Shown one piece after another: positions 41,111 through 53,200 of a DNA stretch of 64,000 nucleotides. A program made the translations under genes and the position numbers. The notes beneath the pieces were generated by a model that made no database searches, was not told where the DNA came from, and worked only from the letters and a program-made list of their open reading frames with translations. This DNA comes from Flaccisagitta enflata (Eukaryota; Chaetognatha; Sagittoidea; Aphragmophora), in assembly GCA_965153355.1 (NCBI GenBank), contig OZ231127.1, positions 98,828,001-98,892,000 of the forward strand, read 5' to 3'. Within the stretch, counting starts at the first letter, position 1; the number at the start of each line of letters is the position of its first letter.

Positions 41111-41877
41111 CTGGTTTTTGCTAAATAGTGACTTAGTTCTTGATAATTAACATACCCTGGTGAGGATTTAGGAGATTTTTTTTATTCAAAAGGAATTTTA
41201 AAGAGAGGGAAGTAAGAAAAAAAACATCAAAGAATAAACCCTCATCCCTTCCCCAACCTCAACCCCAGACATTCACAATAACAACTGCAACATGATGAAT
41301 TCCGTTGTATTTTTGTGTTTGCGACTTGAGCGTGTCAGACCAATGGATGGGCAGAGAGACAGACAGACAGACCAATGAACAGACAAAGCCTCTTTTGTGG
41401 CTTTATTTGTTTAAATGCGGCATTTTTTTACAGTTTATCACAACCAATCAGTAATCGTATCAGTGTAGGTCAGGGTTGAAGCTGTGCTACTGCTGCAGCT
41501 GCTGCAGCAGTTCTGAAGTAACATCACCCCTAGAGGCTACAACCCCATTGACTAGTGTAACTCTAAGCAGTATCATCACAACTTTAATCCCAATAGTCAC
41601 TCCGGGAGTGACATCTACATATATAAGTGGCCCGATTTGCCCCACCCTCCCCTAACTAACAATGAGAAATTTAGCTGAATAATCTGTTCACTAAAATCGA
41701 ATTAGAATTTTTTTTTCAAAGTATATCACCTGTGCATCAGATATTGCCGCAGCATCATTTATAGCTAAAGAAATATATTGTTTTTTTGTCCTACAGTTAA
41801 ATCCTGAATAATGGTTTTCAAGGATTTAACAAATCTTGTCTGTTTCAAGCGTATTTCTCTTACAGCCAATATCGGAA
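41111..41877. other. Intergenic region, upstream of GATM
   Basis: Contains a degenerate GTTGCG-subfamily family A copy at about 41270-41410. Otherwise no gene is seen. Confidence 0.45.
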
Positions 41878-42042
41878 ACAAGGCCGGATACACAGCCACA
41901 AGTTGCGGATGGGTGGGCAGGGGCGGAAATGCGCGTTTTCCCACTTTTCAACTCGAACATGATGGACCGACGGATCAACGGACAGACAGACAGACGGACG
42001 GACAAAGCCTCTTATAGAGTTGCGTGTCCCCAACTAAAAAGG
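41878..42042 (+). mobile_element. Family A element, GTTGCG subfamily
   Basis: Head ACAAGGCCGGATACACAGCC then ACAAGTTGCGGATGGG. Middle GACGGATCAACGGACAGACA. Tail CTTATAGAGTTGCGTGTCCC then CAACTAAAAA. GTTGCG occurs in head and tail. It lies between the two genes. Confidence 0.7.
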
Positions 42043-42146
42043 AGAAACAAGTCAAAAGGACAATAAATCTTTATTCGGATTTCCATTAGTGGCAGGCCCA
42101 TTGGAGCGGGATTCAGCTGTATTTGATGTGAAAAATAATATATGTA

Positions 42147-42833
42147 TCAGCGTCCAACAGCGGGATGGCCCTTAACTGTCACACTGTCATAAGCTTCCTT
42201 CACTTTCATCACCGCGATCTCAATGTCACTCAAATGAGTTCTAAAGTTCAAAATACAAATACGCAGCCAAAGCCAGCCATCGATGTTGACATTGGTGATA
42301 AACACGGTGCCATCAAGCTGTGTGATGGCTTGGACTTTTCGATTGAGCTCGTTGTCCATATCCTTCTGATTGACAACACCGTGTTGTTCAGAATTATAGA
42401 TAAATCGGAAAGTGACAATGGACAGTTGAGGATAGGGTCCCATAAACACCCCGGGGATGGTGACGAGTAGTCGGTTGTAACAGACTCTGGCCAATTCAAG
42501 CTTTTCTTGAAGAGCGGCTTTGAAAGGCAGAGTGCCGTGGAAGAGAAGTGGCAACCAAACTCTCAATCCCCGAAAACCTCTCGTCAACTCGGGTGAAAAG
42601 TCGCAGAAAGAAACCCCGGCGTCAACAGTGTCAAAGGCATCCTCACCAGCATCAACAGCAGCTTCACCAGCATCAACAGCAGCAACACCAGCGTTACCAC
42701 TCTCACCAGCTTTACCATCACCTTTCTCTCCGTTTTCCGGGGCTACTAAGGGATTCATATCCTTTGCAGTTGCTGCATGAGTCTTCTCCTCCTCCTTTCT
42801 CTCATCTTTGTCATCATCATCATCATCATCATG

Positions 42834-42930
<97 letters not shown>

Positions 42931-43250
42931 CCATAATATTTCTGATCGATATAGTTGGGTCGGAAGCGGTTGCCATGTCTCAGATGAGTCCCTTCTCGAA
43001 CGAGCAACATCGCGCAGCCAAAAGGCATAAACAGACTCTTGTGACCGTCTAAGCAGATGGAATCTGCCATCTCAACGCCTCTAATGGCCAACTTGACAGA
43101 ATCGACGAGCGCGAAGAAGCCTCCATATGCGGCGTCGATGTGAAACCAAGCTCCATGTTGATGCGCCAGAGTCGACAGTGTTGAGAAGTCATCGATGGCG
43201 CCTGTTGAAGTTGTGCCCAAGGTACCGACCACTAAAAACGGCTTCAGACC
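42147..43250 (-). CDS. Decarboxylase coding exon 5 (catalytic Lys, acidic insert, C-terminus)
   Basis: The acceptor is GTGTATAG|GGTCTG. It encodes [55 protein letters not shown] and [10 protein letters not shown] run of about 38 Asp (broken by Gly and His) and a Lys/Glu/Ala/Gly-rich spacer follow, then [20 protein letters not shown] and the C-terminal domain ending GHPAVGR and TGA. The poly-Asp is encoded by a (GAT)n repeat. Confidence 0.95.
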
Positions 43251-46200
43251 CTATACACACAATGAGACGAAAAAATATGGATTTTTTTTCTTTTTTTGGT
43301 TGCATGTTATGCGACTCTACACCCTGCTTTGTTGGTCCATCCGTCCGTTGAACCATCTGTCCATCTGTCCATCCATCCGTCCATCCATCTGTTTGCCCAT
43401 CCGTCCGTCCATCCATCTGTCCATCCGCTAGTCCGTCCGTCCATCCATCTATCCATCCATCTGTCCATCTGTCCATCCATCCATCCATCCGTCCTTCCAT
43501 CTGTCCCTCCGACCGTCCGTCCGTCCGTCCATCGCTCCGTCCGTCCGTTCATCTGTCTGTCTGTCCATCCATCCAACCGTCCGTCCATCCGTCCAACCAT
43601 CTGTCTGTCTGTCCATCTGTCTGTCCATCCGTGTTTACCTCTTTCCGTCTGTCCATTTGTCTGTCCGTCCAACCGTCTGTCCATCACACGGTCCTTGGAC
43701 CCTCTAGGGGGACTTTTGCCAAATCGAGTTTGTGAGGCTGGCAATGAACCTTGGGCTTAAGATTTAAGTTTTGAGGCTATAATTTGAGCCTGGAGGCTGG
43801 GATTTGAGCCTGGAGGCTGGGATGTGAGCCTTGAGGTTTGGATTAAGCCTCGTGGCTGGAATATGTGCCTTTAAGCTTGAATTTGAGCCTTTAGGCTTGG
43901 ATTTGAGCCTTGAGGCTGGGATTTCAGCCTTGAGGCTAGGATTAAAGCCTTGAGGGTAGAATTTGAGCATTGAGGCACAGATTTGAGCCGAGAGGCTGGG
44001 GAGGGAGGGCGCATGCAAGAATGAACAAACAAACAAAAGTTCCCTTGCATTCTACAGGACATTGTCCCCTCTGGGGCAGCTGCCCGATATGTAAAATCTA
44101 ACAGACTAATGAACCTACTAACAAACTGACAGATGAACGAACAAAGTGGGGTGCACAGTCACGTATAACACGACTAAAAAGAGACAAAGTTGTTTCATTT
44201 GGGTGGTGACCATTCTACAATCCTCATCCACATTCCCCATCAGCCAACCAACCAATGAACCAACTTACCTATGAACCTACCAACCGACCAACCAACCAAC
44301 TAACCAACTAACATACCTACCAACCAACCAATCAACCAACTAACAAACCAAACAACCAACTAACCAACCAACCAACCAACCTACCAACCAACCAACCAAA
44401 AAACCAACTGACCAACCAACTAACTTACTTGTTTCTCACCCTTGATATAAGTTGTTCTTATTGGCTGGTGACCATTCTATGATCCATATCCTAACAAACC
44501 AACCAACCAATTAACCAACCAACCAACCAAACAACAACCAACCAACCAACCAACTTACTTGTTTCTCCTCCTTGTTAAGGAGCTGTTATAAATTATAACA
44601 GCTCCTTAACAATGGTCACCACCCAATTATAACTTACCCAATTATAACTTACAATTGGGTGGTGACCATTCTGCAATCTTCATCCACATCAACCAACCAA
44701 CCAGCCAACAAACCAACTAAGCAACCAACTGACTTACTTGTATCTCATCCTTGATTAGAAGTTTTACCAGTTGGGTGGTGAACATTCTGCATATCCTCAT
44801 CTACATCAGCCAACCAACTAAGAAACCAACCAACTAACTTACTTGTTTTGCATCCTTTATAAGAAGTTGTCCCAATTGGTTGGTGACCGTTCTGCGATCC
44901 TCATCCACATCAACTAACCAACTAACCAGCTAACCAACCAACTAACCATTCTTGATAACAAGTTGTTCCAATTGGAAGGTGACCATCATACCGGGTGGAC
45001 ATAAAAAAGGTAGCTCTTCATCTCAATAATATAAAAACTGTGCTTAATTGCCTATTTTGTGATCATTCAAAAGAAAGGAGTCTTTGAAGTTGTGTATATG
45101 ATTATGATGTACAAATTCAAATTGAGTTTGGTCAACCAAAATTTTTTTTCTGAGCATTATTGCCTATCCATAACAAAAAAATGATGATTGGTTGTTACTG
45201 GTGTTTCGGTTATGCATTTGGTTTTTTATCTTAGAAATGTTAGTTTTTTTACTTTCCTAAGACCTACTTTTACTCAACTGTAGAGATTTGAAAGTAAACT
45301 TTGGTAAAAACATTGTTTTTGAGTCAAATTAAAGCAAAATTTCTCAAGTGGTCCCTAATTCAATTCAGTTTTTTAAAGATAACTTGAAAAATATTACTCT
45401 TCAAAAAAAATGTCCATAATAGAATTTAAGGGCCACGATCCTATCTAGATAACTAAAAAAACATTTTCTACCTAAGAGAAATCTTAAAGGTGATATCAAA
45501 AGAATTCAAAGTCCACCCGTTACAATCTTTAATCCACATCCACCAACCAACTAACCAACCAACAAACTAACCAACCAACCAACCTACTAATTAACCAAGC
45601 AATCTACCAACCGATTAACTTACTAACTTACACCCTTGATAAGAAGTTGTTCTATTTGGGTGGTGACCATTCTGCGATCCCTCTCCACATCAACCAACCA
45701 ACTAAGCAACCAACCAACCAACTAAGTTACCAACCAACTAACTACTTGTTATTCATCCCTGATAAGAAGTTGTTTCAATTGGGTGGTGACTGAACCGGAC
45801 TTAGCTTCCGCGGGGCCCTAACCATGCCAAAGAAAAAAATTGCACACTTACCTTTAATCATATATTGAATCACTCTCTGTATAGTAAACTATAAAAAATC
45901 AGTGACCGTTAGAAAGATATTCAAAAATTCTTTAAAACTAGACCAAACAGAATGTTGTAACTTTTTTTGTTAAAAAATGACAATCAAATGAAGTTAATAA
46001 CTCCACTTCCCTCAAAAACAATCAATCAATCATAAATTTAAACAAATTCATGAGGAAAATAAAATTTGGAAAATTTTCTTCAAAATGGCGCCAAGCAGAA
46101 ATTTGTAACTCAATCCGTTTAGAAGTTATGATTAAATGAAAGTAAAAGGTACAGTTCAAAGGGATATGTGAAAACAATCTTTCTGGCAGTAAGCAGAATT

Positions 46201-47130
46201 GACGTCAAAAAGTTGTGCAATTTTTTTTTTTTTGGCATGGTTAGGCCCCCTTGCCCTCCCTTTCCTTACCGCCCCCTTCCCCTCCTCTCATAACTAGTCG
46301 AGATTTACTAAAAACTCATCCATATCAACCAACCAACTAACCAACCAACCAACCAACCAACTTACTTGTTTCTCATTCTAAAAAGAAGTTGTTCCAATTG
46401 GGGGGTAACCATCCTGCAATCTTCATCCACACCAACCAACCAACTTACCAACCAACCAACCTACCAACCAACCAACCAACCAACCCACCAACCAACTAAG
46501 CAACCAACCAACTAATTCACTTGTCTCACATCCTTGATAAGAAGTTGTTCCAATTGGGAGGTGACCATCCTGCAATCTTCATCCAACCCAACCAACCAAC
46601 TTACCAACCTACCAACCTACCAACCAACCAACCAATGTACCAACCAACTAACTTACTAGTCTCACATCCTTGATAAGAAGTTGTTCTAGTTGGGTGGTGA
46701 CCGTTCTGCGGTCCTCATCCACGTCCACTTTCCTCAGGACGCATTCTCCGAGTCCGATAAATCTAAGGGCTTTCTCAACGCAGTGATGGGCGTCTCTCGA
46801 GATGTAAGCCACGCTCCTCTCAAAATCGCGGGCTCGCAGGCCGACAGCTTCTCGCGCGGCCAGCAGAGCGGCAACCAAACTCTCAATCCCCGAAAACCTC
46901 TCGTCAACTCGGGTGAAAAGTCGCAGAAAGAAACCCCGGCGTCAAAAGTGTCAAAGGCATCGTCACCAGCATCAACAGCAGCTTCACCAGCGTCAACAGC
47001 AGCAACACCAGCGTTACCACTCTCACCAGCTTTACCATCACCTTTCTCTCCGTTTTCCCGGGCTACTAAGGGATTCATATCCTTTGCAGTTGCTGCATGA
47101 GTCTTCTCCTCCTCCTTTCTCTCATCTTTG

Positions 47131-47203
<73 letters not shown>

Positions 47204-50200
47204 CATCATCATCATTATCATCATCATCCCCATAATATTTCTGATCGATATAGTTGGGTCGGAAGCGGTTGCCATGTCTCAGATAAGTCCCTTCTCGAAC
47301 GAGCAACATCGCGCAGCCAAAAGGCATAAACAGACTCTTGTGACCGTCTAAGCATATGGAATCTGCCATCTCAACGCCTCTAATGGCCAACTTGACAGAA
47401 TCGACAAGCGCGAAGAAGCCTCCATATGCGGCGTCGATGTGAAACCAAGCTCCATGTTGATGCGCCAGAGTTGACAGTGTTGAGAAGTCATCGATGGCGC
47501 CTGTTGACGTTGTGCCCAACGTACCGACCACTAAAAACGGCTTCAGACCCTATACACACAATGAGACGAAAAAATATGGAATTCTATTTTTTCTTCTTTT
47601 GGTTGCATGTTATGCGACTCTACACCCTGCTTTGTTGGTCCATCCATCCGTTGAACCATCTGTCCATCTGTCTATCTGTCCATCCATCCGTCCGTCCATC
47701 CATCTGTCCGTCTATCCGTCCATCCATCTGTTTGCCCATCCGTCCGTCCATCCATCTGTCCGTCCGCTAGTCCGTCCGTCCGTCCATCCATCTGTCCATC
47801 TGTCCATCCATCCATCCGTCCCTCCATCTGTCCGTCCGACCGTCCGTCCGTCCGTCCATCGCTCCATCAATCCGTCCATCTGTCTGTCTGTCCATCCATC
47901 CAACCGTCCGTCCATCCGTCCAACCATCTGTCTGTCTGTCTGTCCATCTGTCTGTCCATCCATCCATCCATCCGTGTTTACCTCTATCCGTCTGTCCATT
48001 TGTCTGTCCGTCCAACCGTCTGTCCATCACACGGTCCTTGGACCCTCTAGGGGGACTTTTGCCAAATCGAGTTTGTGAGGCTAGCAATGAACCTTGGGCT
48101 TAAGATTTAAGTTTTGAGGCTATAATTTGAGCCTGGAGGCTGGGATTTGAGCCTGGAGGCTGGGATGTGAGCCTTGAGGTTTGGATTAAGCCTCGTGGCT
48201 GGAATATGTGCCTTTAAGCTTGAATTTGAGCCTTTAGGCTTGGATTTGAGCCTTGAGGCTGGGATTTCAGCCTTGAGGCTAGGATTAAAGCCTTGAGGGT
48301 AGAACTTGAGCATTGAGGCACAGATTTGAGCTGAGAGGCTGGGGAGGGAGGGCGCATGCAAGAATGAACAAACAAACAAAAGTTCCCTTGCATTCTACAG
48401 GACATTGTCCCCTCTGGGGCAGCTGCCCAATATGTAAAATCTAACAGACTAACGAACCTACTAACAAACTGACAGATGGACGAACAAAGTGGGGTGCACA
48501 GTCGCGTATAACACGACTAAAAAGAGACAAAGTTGTTTCATTTGGGTGGTGACCATTCTACGATCCTCATCCACATTCCCCATCAGCCAACCAACGAATG
48601 AACCAACTTACCTATGAACCTACCAACCGACCAACCAACCAACTAACCAACTAACATACCTACCAACCAACCAATAAACCAACTAACAAACCAAACAACC
48701 AACTAACCAACCAACCAACCAACCTACCAACCAACCAACCAAAAAACCAACTGACCAACCAACTAACTTACTTGTTTCTCACCCTTGATATAAGTTGTTC
48801 TTATTGGCTGGTGACCATTCTATGATCCATATCCTAACAAACCAACCAACCAATTAACCAACCAACCAACCAAACAACAACCAACCAACCAACCAACTTA
48901 CTTGTTTCTCCTCCTTGTTAAGGAGCTGTTATAAATTATAACAGCTCCTTAACAATGGTCACCACCCAATTATAACTTATAATTGGGTGGTGACCATTCT
49001 GCAATCTTTATCCACATCAACCAACCAACCAGCCAACAAACCAACTAAGCAACCAACTGACTTACTTGTATCTCATCCTTGATTAGAAGTTTTACCAGTT
49101 GGGTGGTGAACATTCTGCATATCCTCATCTACATCAGCCAACCAACTAAGAAACCAACCAACTAACTTACTTGTTTTTCATCCTTTATAAGAAGTTGTCC
49201 CAATTGGTTAGTGACCGTTCTGCGATCCTCATCCACATCAACTAACCAACTAACCAGCTAACCAACCAACCAACCAACTTACTTGTTTCTCATTCTTGAT
49301 AACAAGTTGTTCCAATTGGAAGGTGACCATCATACCGGGTGGACATAAAAAAGGTAGCTTTTCATCTCAATAATATAAAAACTGTGCTTAATTGCCTATT
49401 TTGTGATCATTCAAAAGAAAGGAGTCTTTGAAGTTGTGTATATGATTATAATATACAAATTCAAATTGAGTTTGGTCAACCAAAATTTTTTTCTGAGCAT
49501 TATTGCCTATTTATGACAAAAAAATGATGATTGGTTGTTACTGGTGTTTTGGTTATGCATTTGGTTTTTTATCTTAGAAATGTTAGTTTTTTTACTTTCC
49601 TAAGACCTACTTCTACTCAACTGTAGAGATTCGAAAGTAAACTTTGGTAAAAACATTGTTTTTGAGTCAAATTAAAGCAAAATTTCTCAAGTGGTCCCTA
49701 CTTCAATTCAGTTTTTTAAAGATAACTTGAAAAATATTACTCTTCATAAAAAATGTCCATAATAGAATTTAACGACCACGATAATCTCTAGATAACTAAA
49801 AAAACATTTTCTACCTAGGAGAAATCTTAAAGGTGATATCAAAAGAATTCAAAGTCCACCCGTTACAATCTTTAATCCAAATCCACCAACCAACTAACCA
49901 ACCAACTAACCAACCAACCAACCTACCAATCAACCAAGCAACCTACCAACTGACTAACTTACTAACTTACACCCTTTAAAAGAAGTTGTTCTATTTAGGT
50001 GGTGACCATTCTGCGATCCCTATCCACATCAACCAACCAACTAAGCAACCAACCAACCAACCAACTAAGTTTCCAACCAACTAACTACTTGTTATTCATC
50101 CCTGATAAGAAGTTGTTTCAATTGGGTGGTGACTGAGCCGGACTTAGCTTCCGCGGGGCCCTAACCATGCCAAAGAAAAAAATTGCACACTTACCTTTAA

Positions 50201-53200
50201 TCATATATTGAATCACTCTCTGTATAGTAAACTATAAAAAATCAGTGACCGTTAGAAAGATATTCAAAAATTCTTTAAAACTAGACCAAGCAGAATCGTG
50301 TAACTTTTTTTGTTAAAAAATGACAATCAAATGAAGTTAATAACTCCACTTCCCTCAAAAACAATCAATCAATCATCAGAATTTTCCTCTTTTTCCTACG
50401 TATCAATGTAAATACTGACATAAATTTAAAAAAATTCATGAGGAAAATAAAATTTAGAAAATTTTCTTCAAAATGGTGCCGAGCAGAAATTTGTAACTCA
50501 ATCCGTTTAGAAGTTATGATTAAATGAAAGTAAAAGGTACAGTTCAAAGGGATATGAGAAAACGCTCTTTCTGGCAGTAAGCAGAATTGACATTTTTACT
50601 TCATATCATTGTAGCTTCTACAGTTTTTGAGCTACAACGTTTTGAGACCATTCAATTGATAGATTTTTTGAAGCTCTTTAATATGCTCACTGATTTTTTT
50701 GTAGTTTCACCTCCTATGAACGAACCAAGAGTCGTCAAAAAGTAGTGCAATTTTTTTTGGCATGGTTAGGCCCCCTAGCCCTCCCTTTCCTTACCGCCCC
50801 CTTCTCCTCCTCTCATAACTAGTCAAGATTAACTAAAAACTCATCCATATCAACCAACCAACTAACCAACCAACCAACCAACCAACTTACTTGTTTCTCA
50901 TTCTAAAAAGAAGTTTTTCCAATTGGGGGGTAACCATCCTGCAATCTTCATCCACACCAACCAACCAACTTACCAACCAACCAACCTACCAACCAACCAA
51001 CCAACCAACCCACCAACCAACTAAGCAACCAACCAACTAATTCACTTGTCTCACATCCTTGATAAGAAGTTGTTCCAATTGGGAGGTGACCATCCTGCAA
51101 TCTTCATCCAACCCAACCAACCAACTTACCAACCTACCAACCTACCAACCAACCAACCAATGTACCAACCAACTAACTTACTAGTCTCACATCCTTGATA
51201 AGAAGTTGTTCTAATTGGGTGGTGACCGTTCTGCGGTCCTCATCCACGTCCACTTTCCTCAGGACGCATTCTCCAAGTCCGATAAATCTGAGGGCTTTCT
51301 CAACGCAGTGATGGGCATCTCTCGAGATGTAAGCCACGCTCCTCTCAAAATCGCGGGCTCGCAGGCCGACAGCTTCTCGCGCGGCCAGCAGAGCGGTGAT
51401 GCTGCCCATGCTGCTGCCAGACATGAAACAGCCAGCGTATCTGAGGTGGAAATATTCCAATCAATATGTATATGTAGCCATTGTTATAAATCAAAATTTA
51501 TAAGTTTAGTTTTTTAGTCGCGTGCTACGCGACTCTACACCCGCTTTGTTGGTTGGTCACACTTCACTTTTATGTTTTTTTTTCTTTGATCGTACTGCTC
51601 CTGCCAAAGTGCTCTAGTGAGCTCAAATATGGACCCTGCCCACTTGCACGCAACTAGGTTAGCCCTGTATCTGGCCATGTTTTTGTTTTTGTTTTGAATG
51701 TGTGAGTTCAAGGTAAAAATTTGAACAAAGGAATAAATGACATATAACAATATCACTTAGCCCAATTTGCCATCAAGTTTGGAGGAGTACTGCTTGCTAA
51801 TGAATGAAGCTACAACAACTAGATTGGCCCCAATTTAAAAAGCTATTTAGCTATAATATCAATACATGAGATAAACTTAGATAACAGATCTTGCATTAAA
51901 AAAAGAAACATTCCTGAACAAATTTGATGAAAACTGTCACTTTTTACACAGTGGGCCTTAATTGGATATGAGTTCAAAAAAATCTCCGATAGAAGTGACT
52001 TGTATAAGAAGGTACAATTTATATTGAAGAACTGATATAAACTTAAAAAAAAATTCCTCTTGAAAATTTCTGCAAAATTCATTAAAAAGTGTCACTTTTT
52101 CCATATATTTATATATAAATCTTACGGATATATCTATTTTGAAATTCTGATTCAAGATTCATATTCCTGGTGAAATTCCCAATCATTTGATAGGTCACAC
52201 TATATAGTTTCATGAAAAAATAAGATTTTCATATTTTGAGCCACCATTACTTTCTTTGTAACTGTGCAATAAGAATGAAAATTTTATTTTTTGATAAATA
52301 TATATAGTGCGACATATCAAATGATTGGAAGTTTTATCAGGAATATGAATCTTGAATCAAAAATTCAAAACACATAAATCCTAAAGTTTTTTATCAAATA
52401 TTTGAAAAGTTCAAAACGCTTTAGTCATTTTTGCAAAAAATTTCAAGAGAAATTTTTTTTAAGAGTCATCCCTCAGTGCAGTGCCGGCAGCATGAACATT
52501 TCTACCAAACTTCCTACAAGGAATTTTTACCTTGAAACCATCGGGCAATTCAACATTAACGGCCTGTTTCTTTCAGGCCGTTGCCGGTATGTTTCTATCC
52601 TTCACTGTTTCTACAGGGATGAACCAAACGCCGATAGACAAGATTCTGCTGGGGTTTGTCTGCCGCTGTCTTCTTTCTTTTACAGATGGATTCAATTGCG
52701 ATTGAGCTGGGCAGTGCTGAAGACATCAGGATCAGCAACAGCCACAACAAGGACATCAACAACAACCACAACAACAACAGCGGCAACAACAACCACATCA
52801 ACAACAACAATAACAACAACAACAAACAGCAGCATCAACAATCACAGATCAATGACAGTGTCAACGACTGCAATGATGGCGACAGCTGCGGCAACAGCTG
52901 CGGCGACAGCTGCGGCGACAGCTGCGGCGACTGCTGCGGCGACAGCTGCGGCGACAGCTATGCGGACCGCTGTGGCGACAATTACGGTGAAACATATGGA
53001 AACAGCAACGGCGATAGCAGCGGCGACACCAAAAACACCGATCATATTGGAACTATATCAATAATGACAATGACAATGACAACAACAGCAACAAAATAGG
53101 GGATATCAGCAACAACGACAATGACAACAACAATGACAACATCATATTATTGGAATTGTTTTGGGACTATTAGGATCTAAAAACAAACTAAAATCTATCA

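Larger units (their letters stand above)
44195..46650 (-). repeat. Array of ~10 copies of the 3' end of decarboxylase exon 4 plus donor, unit A
   Basis: On the coding strand each copy reads (GGTT)n, GTGGATGAGGATCGCAGAAT, GGTCACCACCCAATTGGAAC, AACTTCTTATCAAGGATGAG then AAACAA|gtaagtta and GGTT again. These are the last ~70 bp of exon 4 with a consensus donor. Copies centre near 44210, 44460, 44655, 44775, 44880, 44965, 45650, 45775, 46390 and 46550, decayed to different degrees. Two are interrupted by inverted-repeat elements (44990-45521 and 45812-46250). No acceptor precedes them. Confidence 0.85.
42542..46870 (-). repeat. Tandem duplication unit A within the decarboxylase gene
   Basis: 4.3-kb unit holding the 3' part of exon 4 (46870-46657), intron 4 and the 5' part of exon 5. 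It is matched, with a few percent divergence and several indels, by unit B (46871-51396). Compared with unit B it lacks ~46 bp near 46030 and ~140 bp near 46205. Confidence 0.9.
48530..51175 (-). repeat. Array of exon-4 3'-end copies, unit B
   Basis: Counterpart of the array at 44195-46650, with the same number and order of tail copies and the same inserted elements (49334-49863 and 50155-50775). A CTTACTTGTTTCTCATTC stretch near 49280 is kept here and deleted in unit A. Confidence 0.85.
46871..51396 (-). repeat. Tandem duplication unit B within the decarboxylase gene
   Basis: 4.5-kb unit homologous to 42542-46870 and in the same order: partial exon 5, family A array, family B remnant, exon-4-tail array with two inverted-repeat elements, and the 3' part of exon 4. 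Its right border is inside exon 4 (51396), so exon 4 at 51182-51440 is whole. Confidence 0.9.

Noticed and set aside
42755-43052. His- and Ile-rich plus-strand frames over the ATC repeat
   Set aside because: Antisense shadows of the poly-Asp tract in decarboxylase exon 5.
43189-43760. Arg/Asp/Trp/Thr-rich and Pro/Ser/Val-rich frames of 100-190 residues (also 47494-48087)
   Set aside because: Both strands of CCATCTGTCCATCCGT repeats within a family A element.
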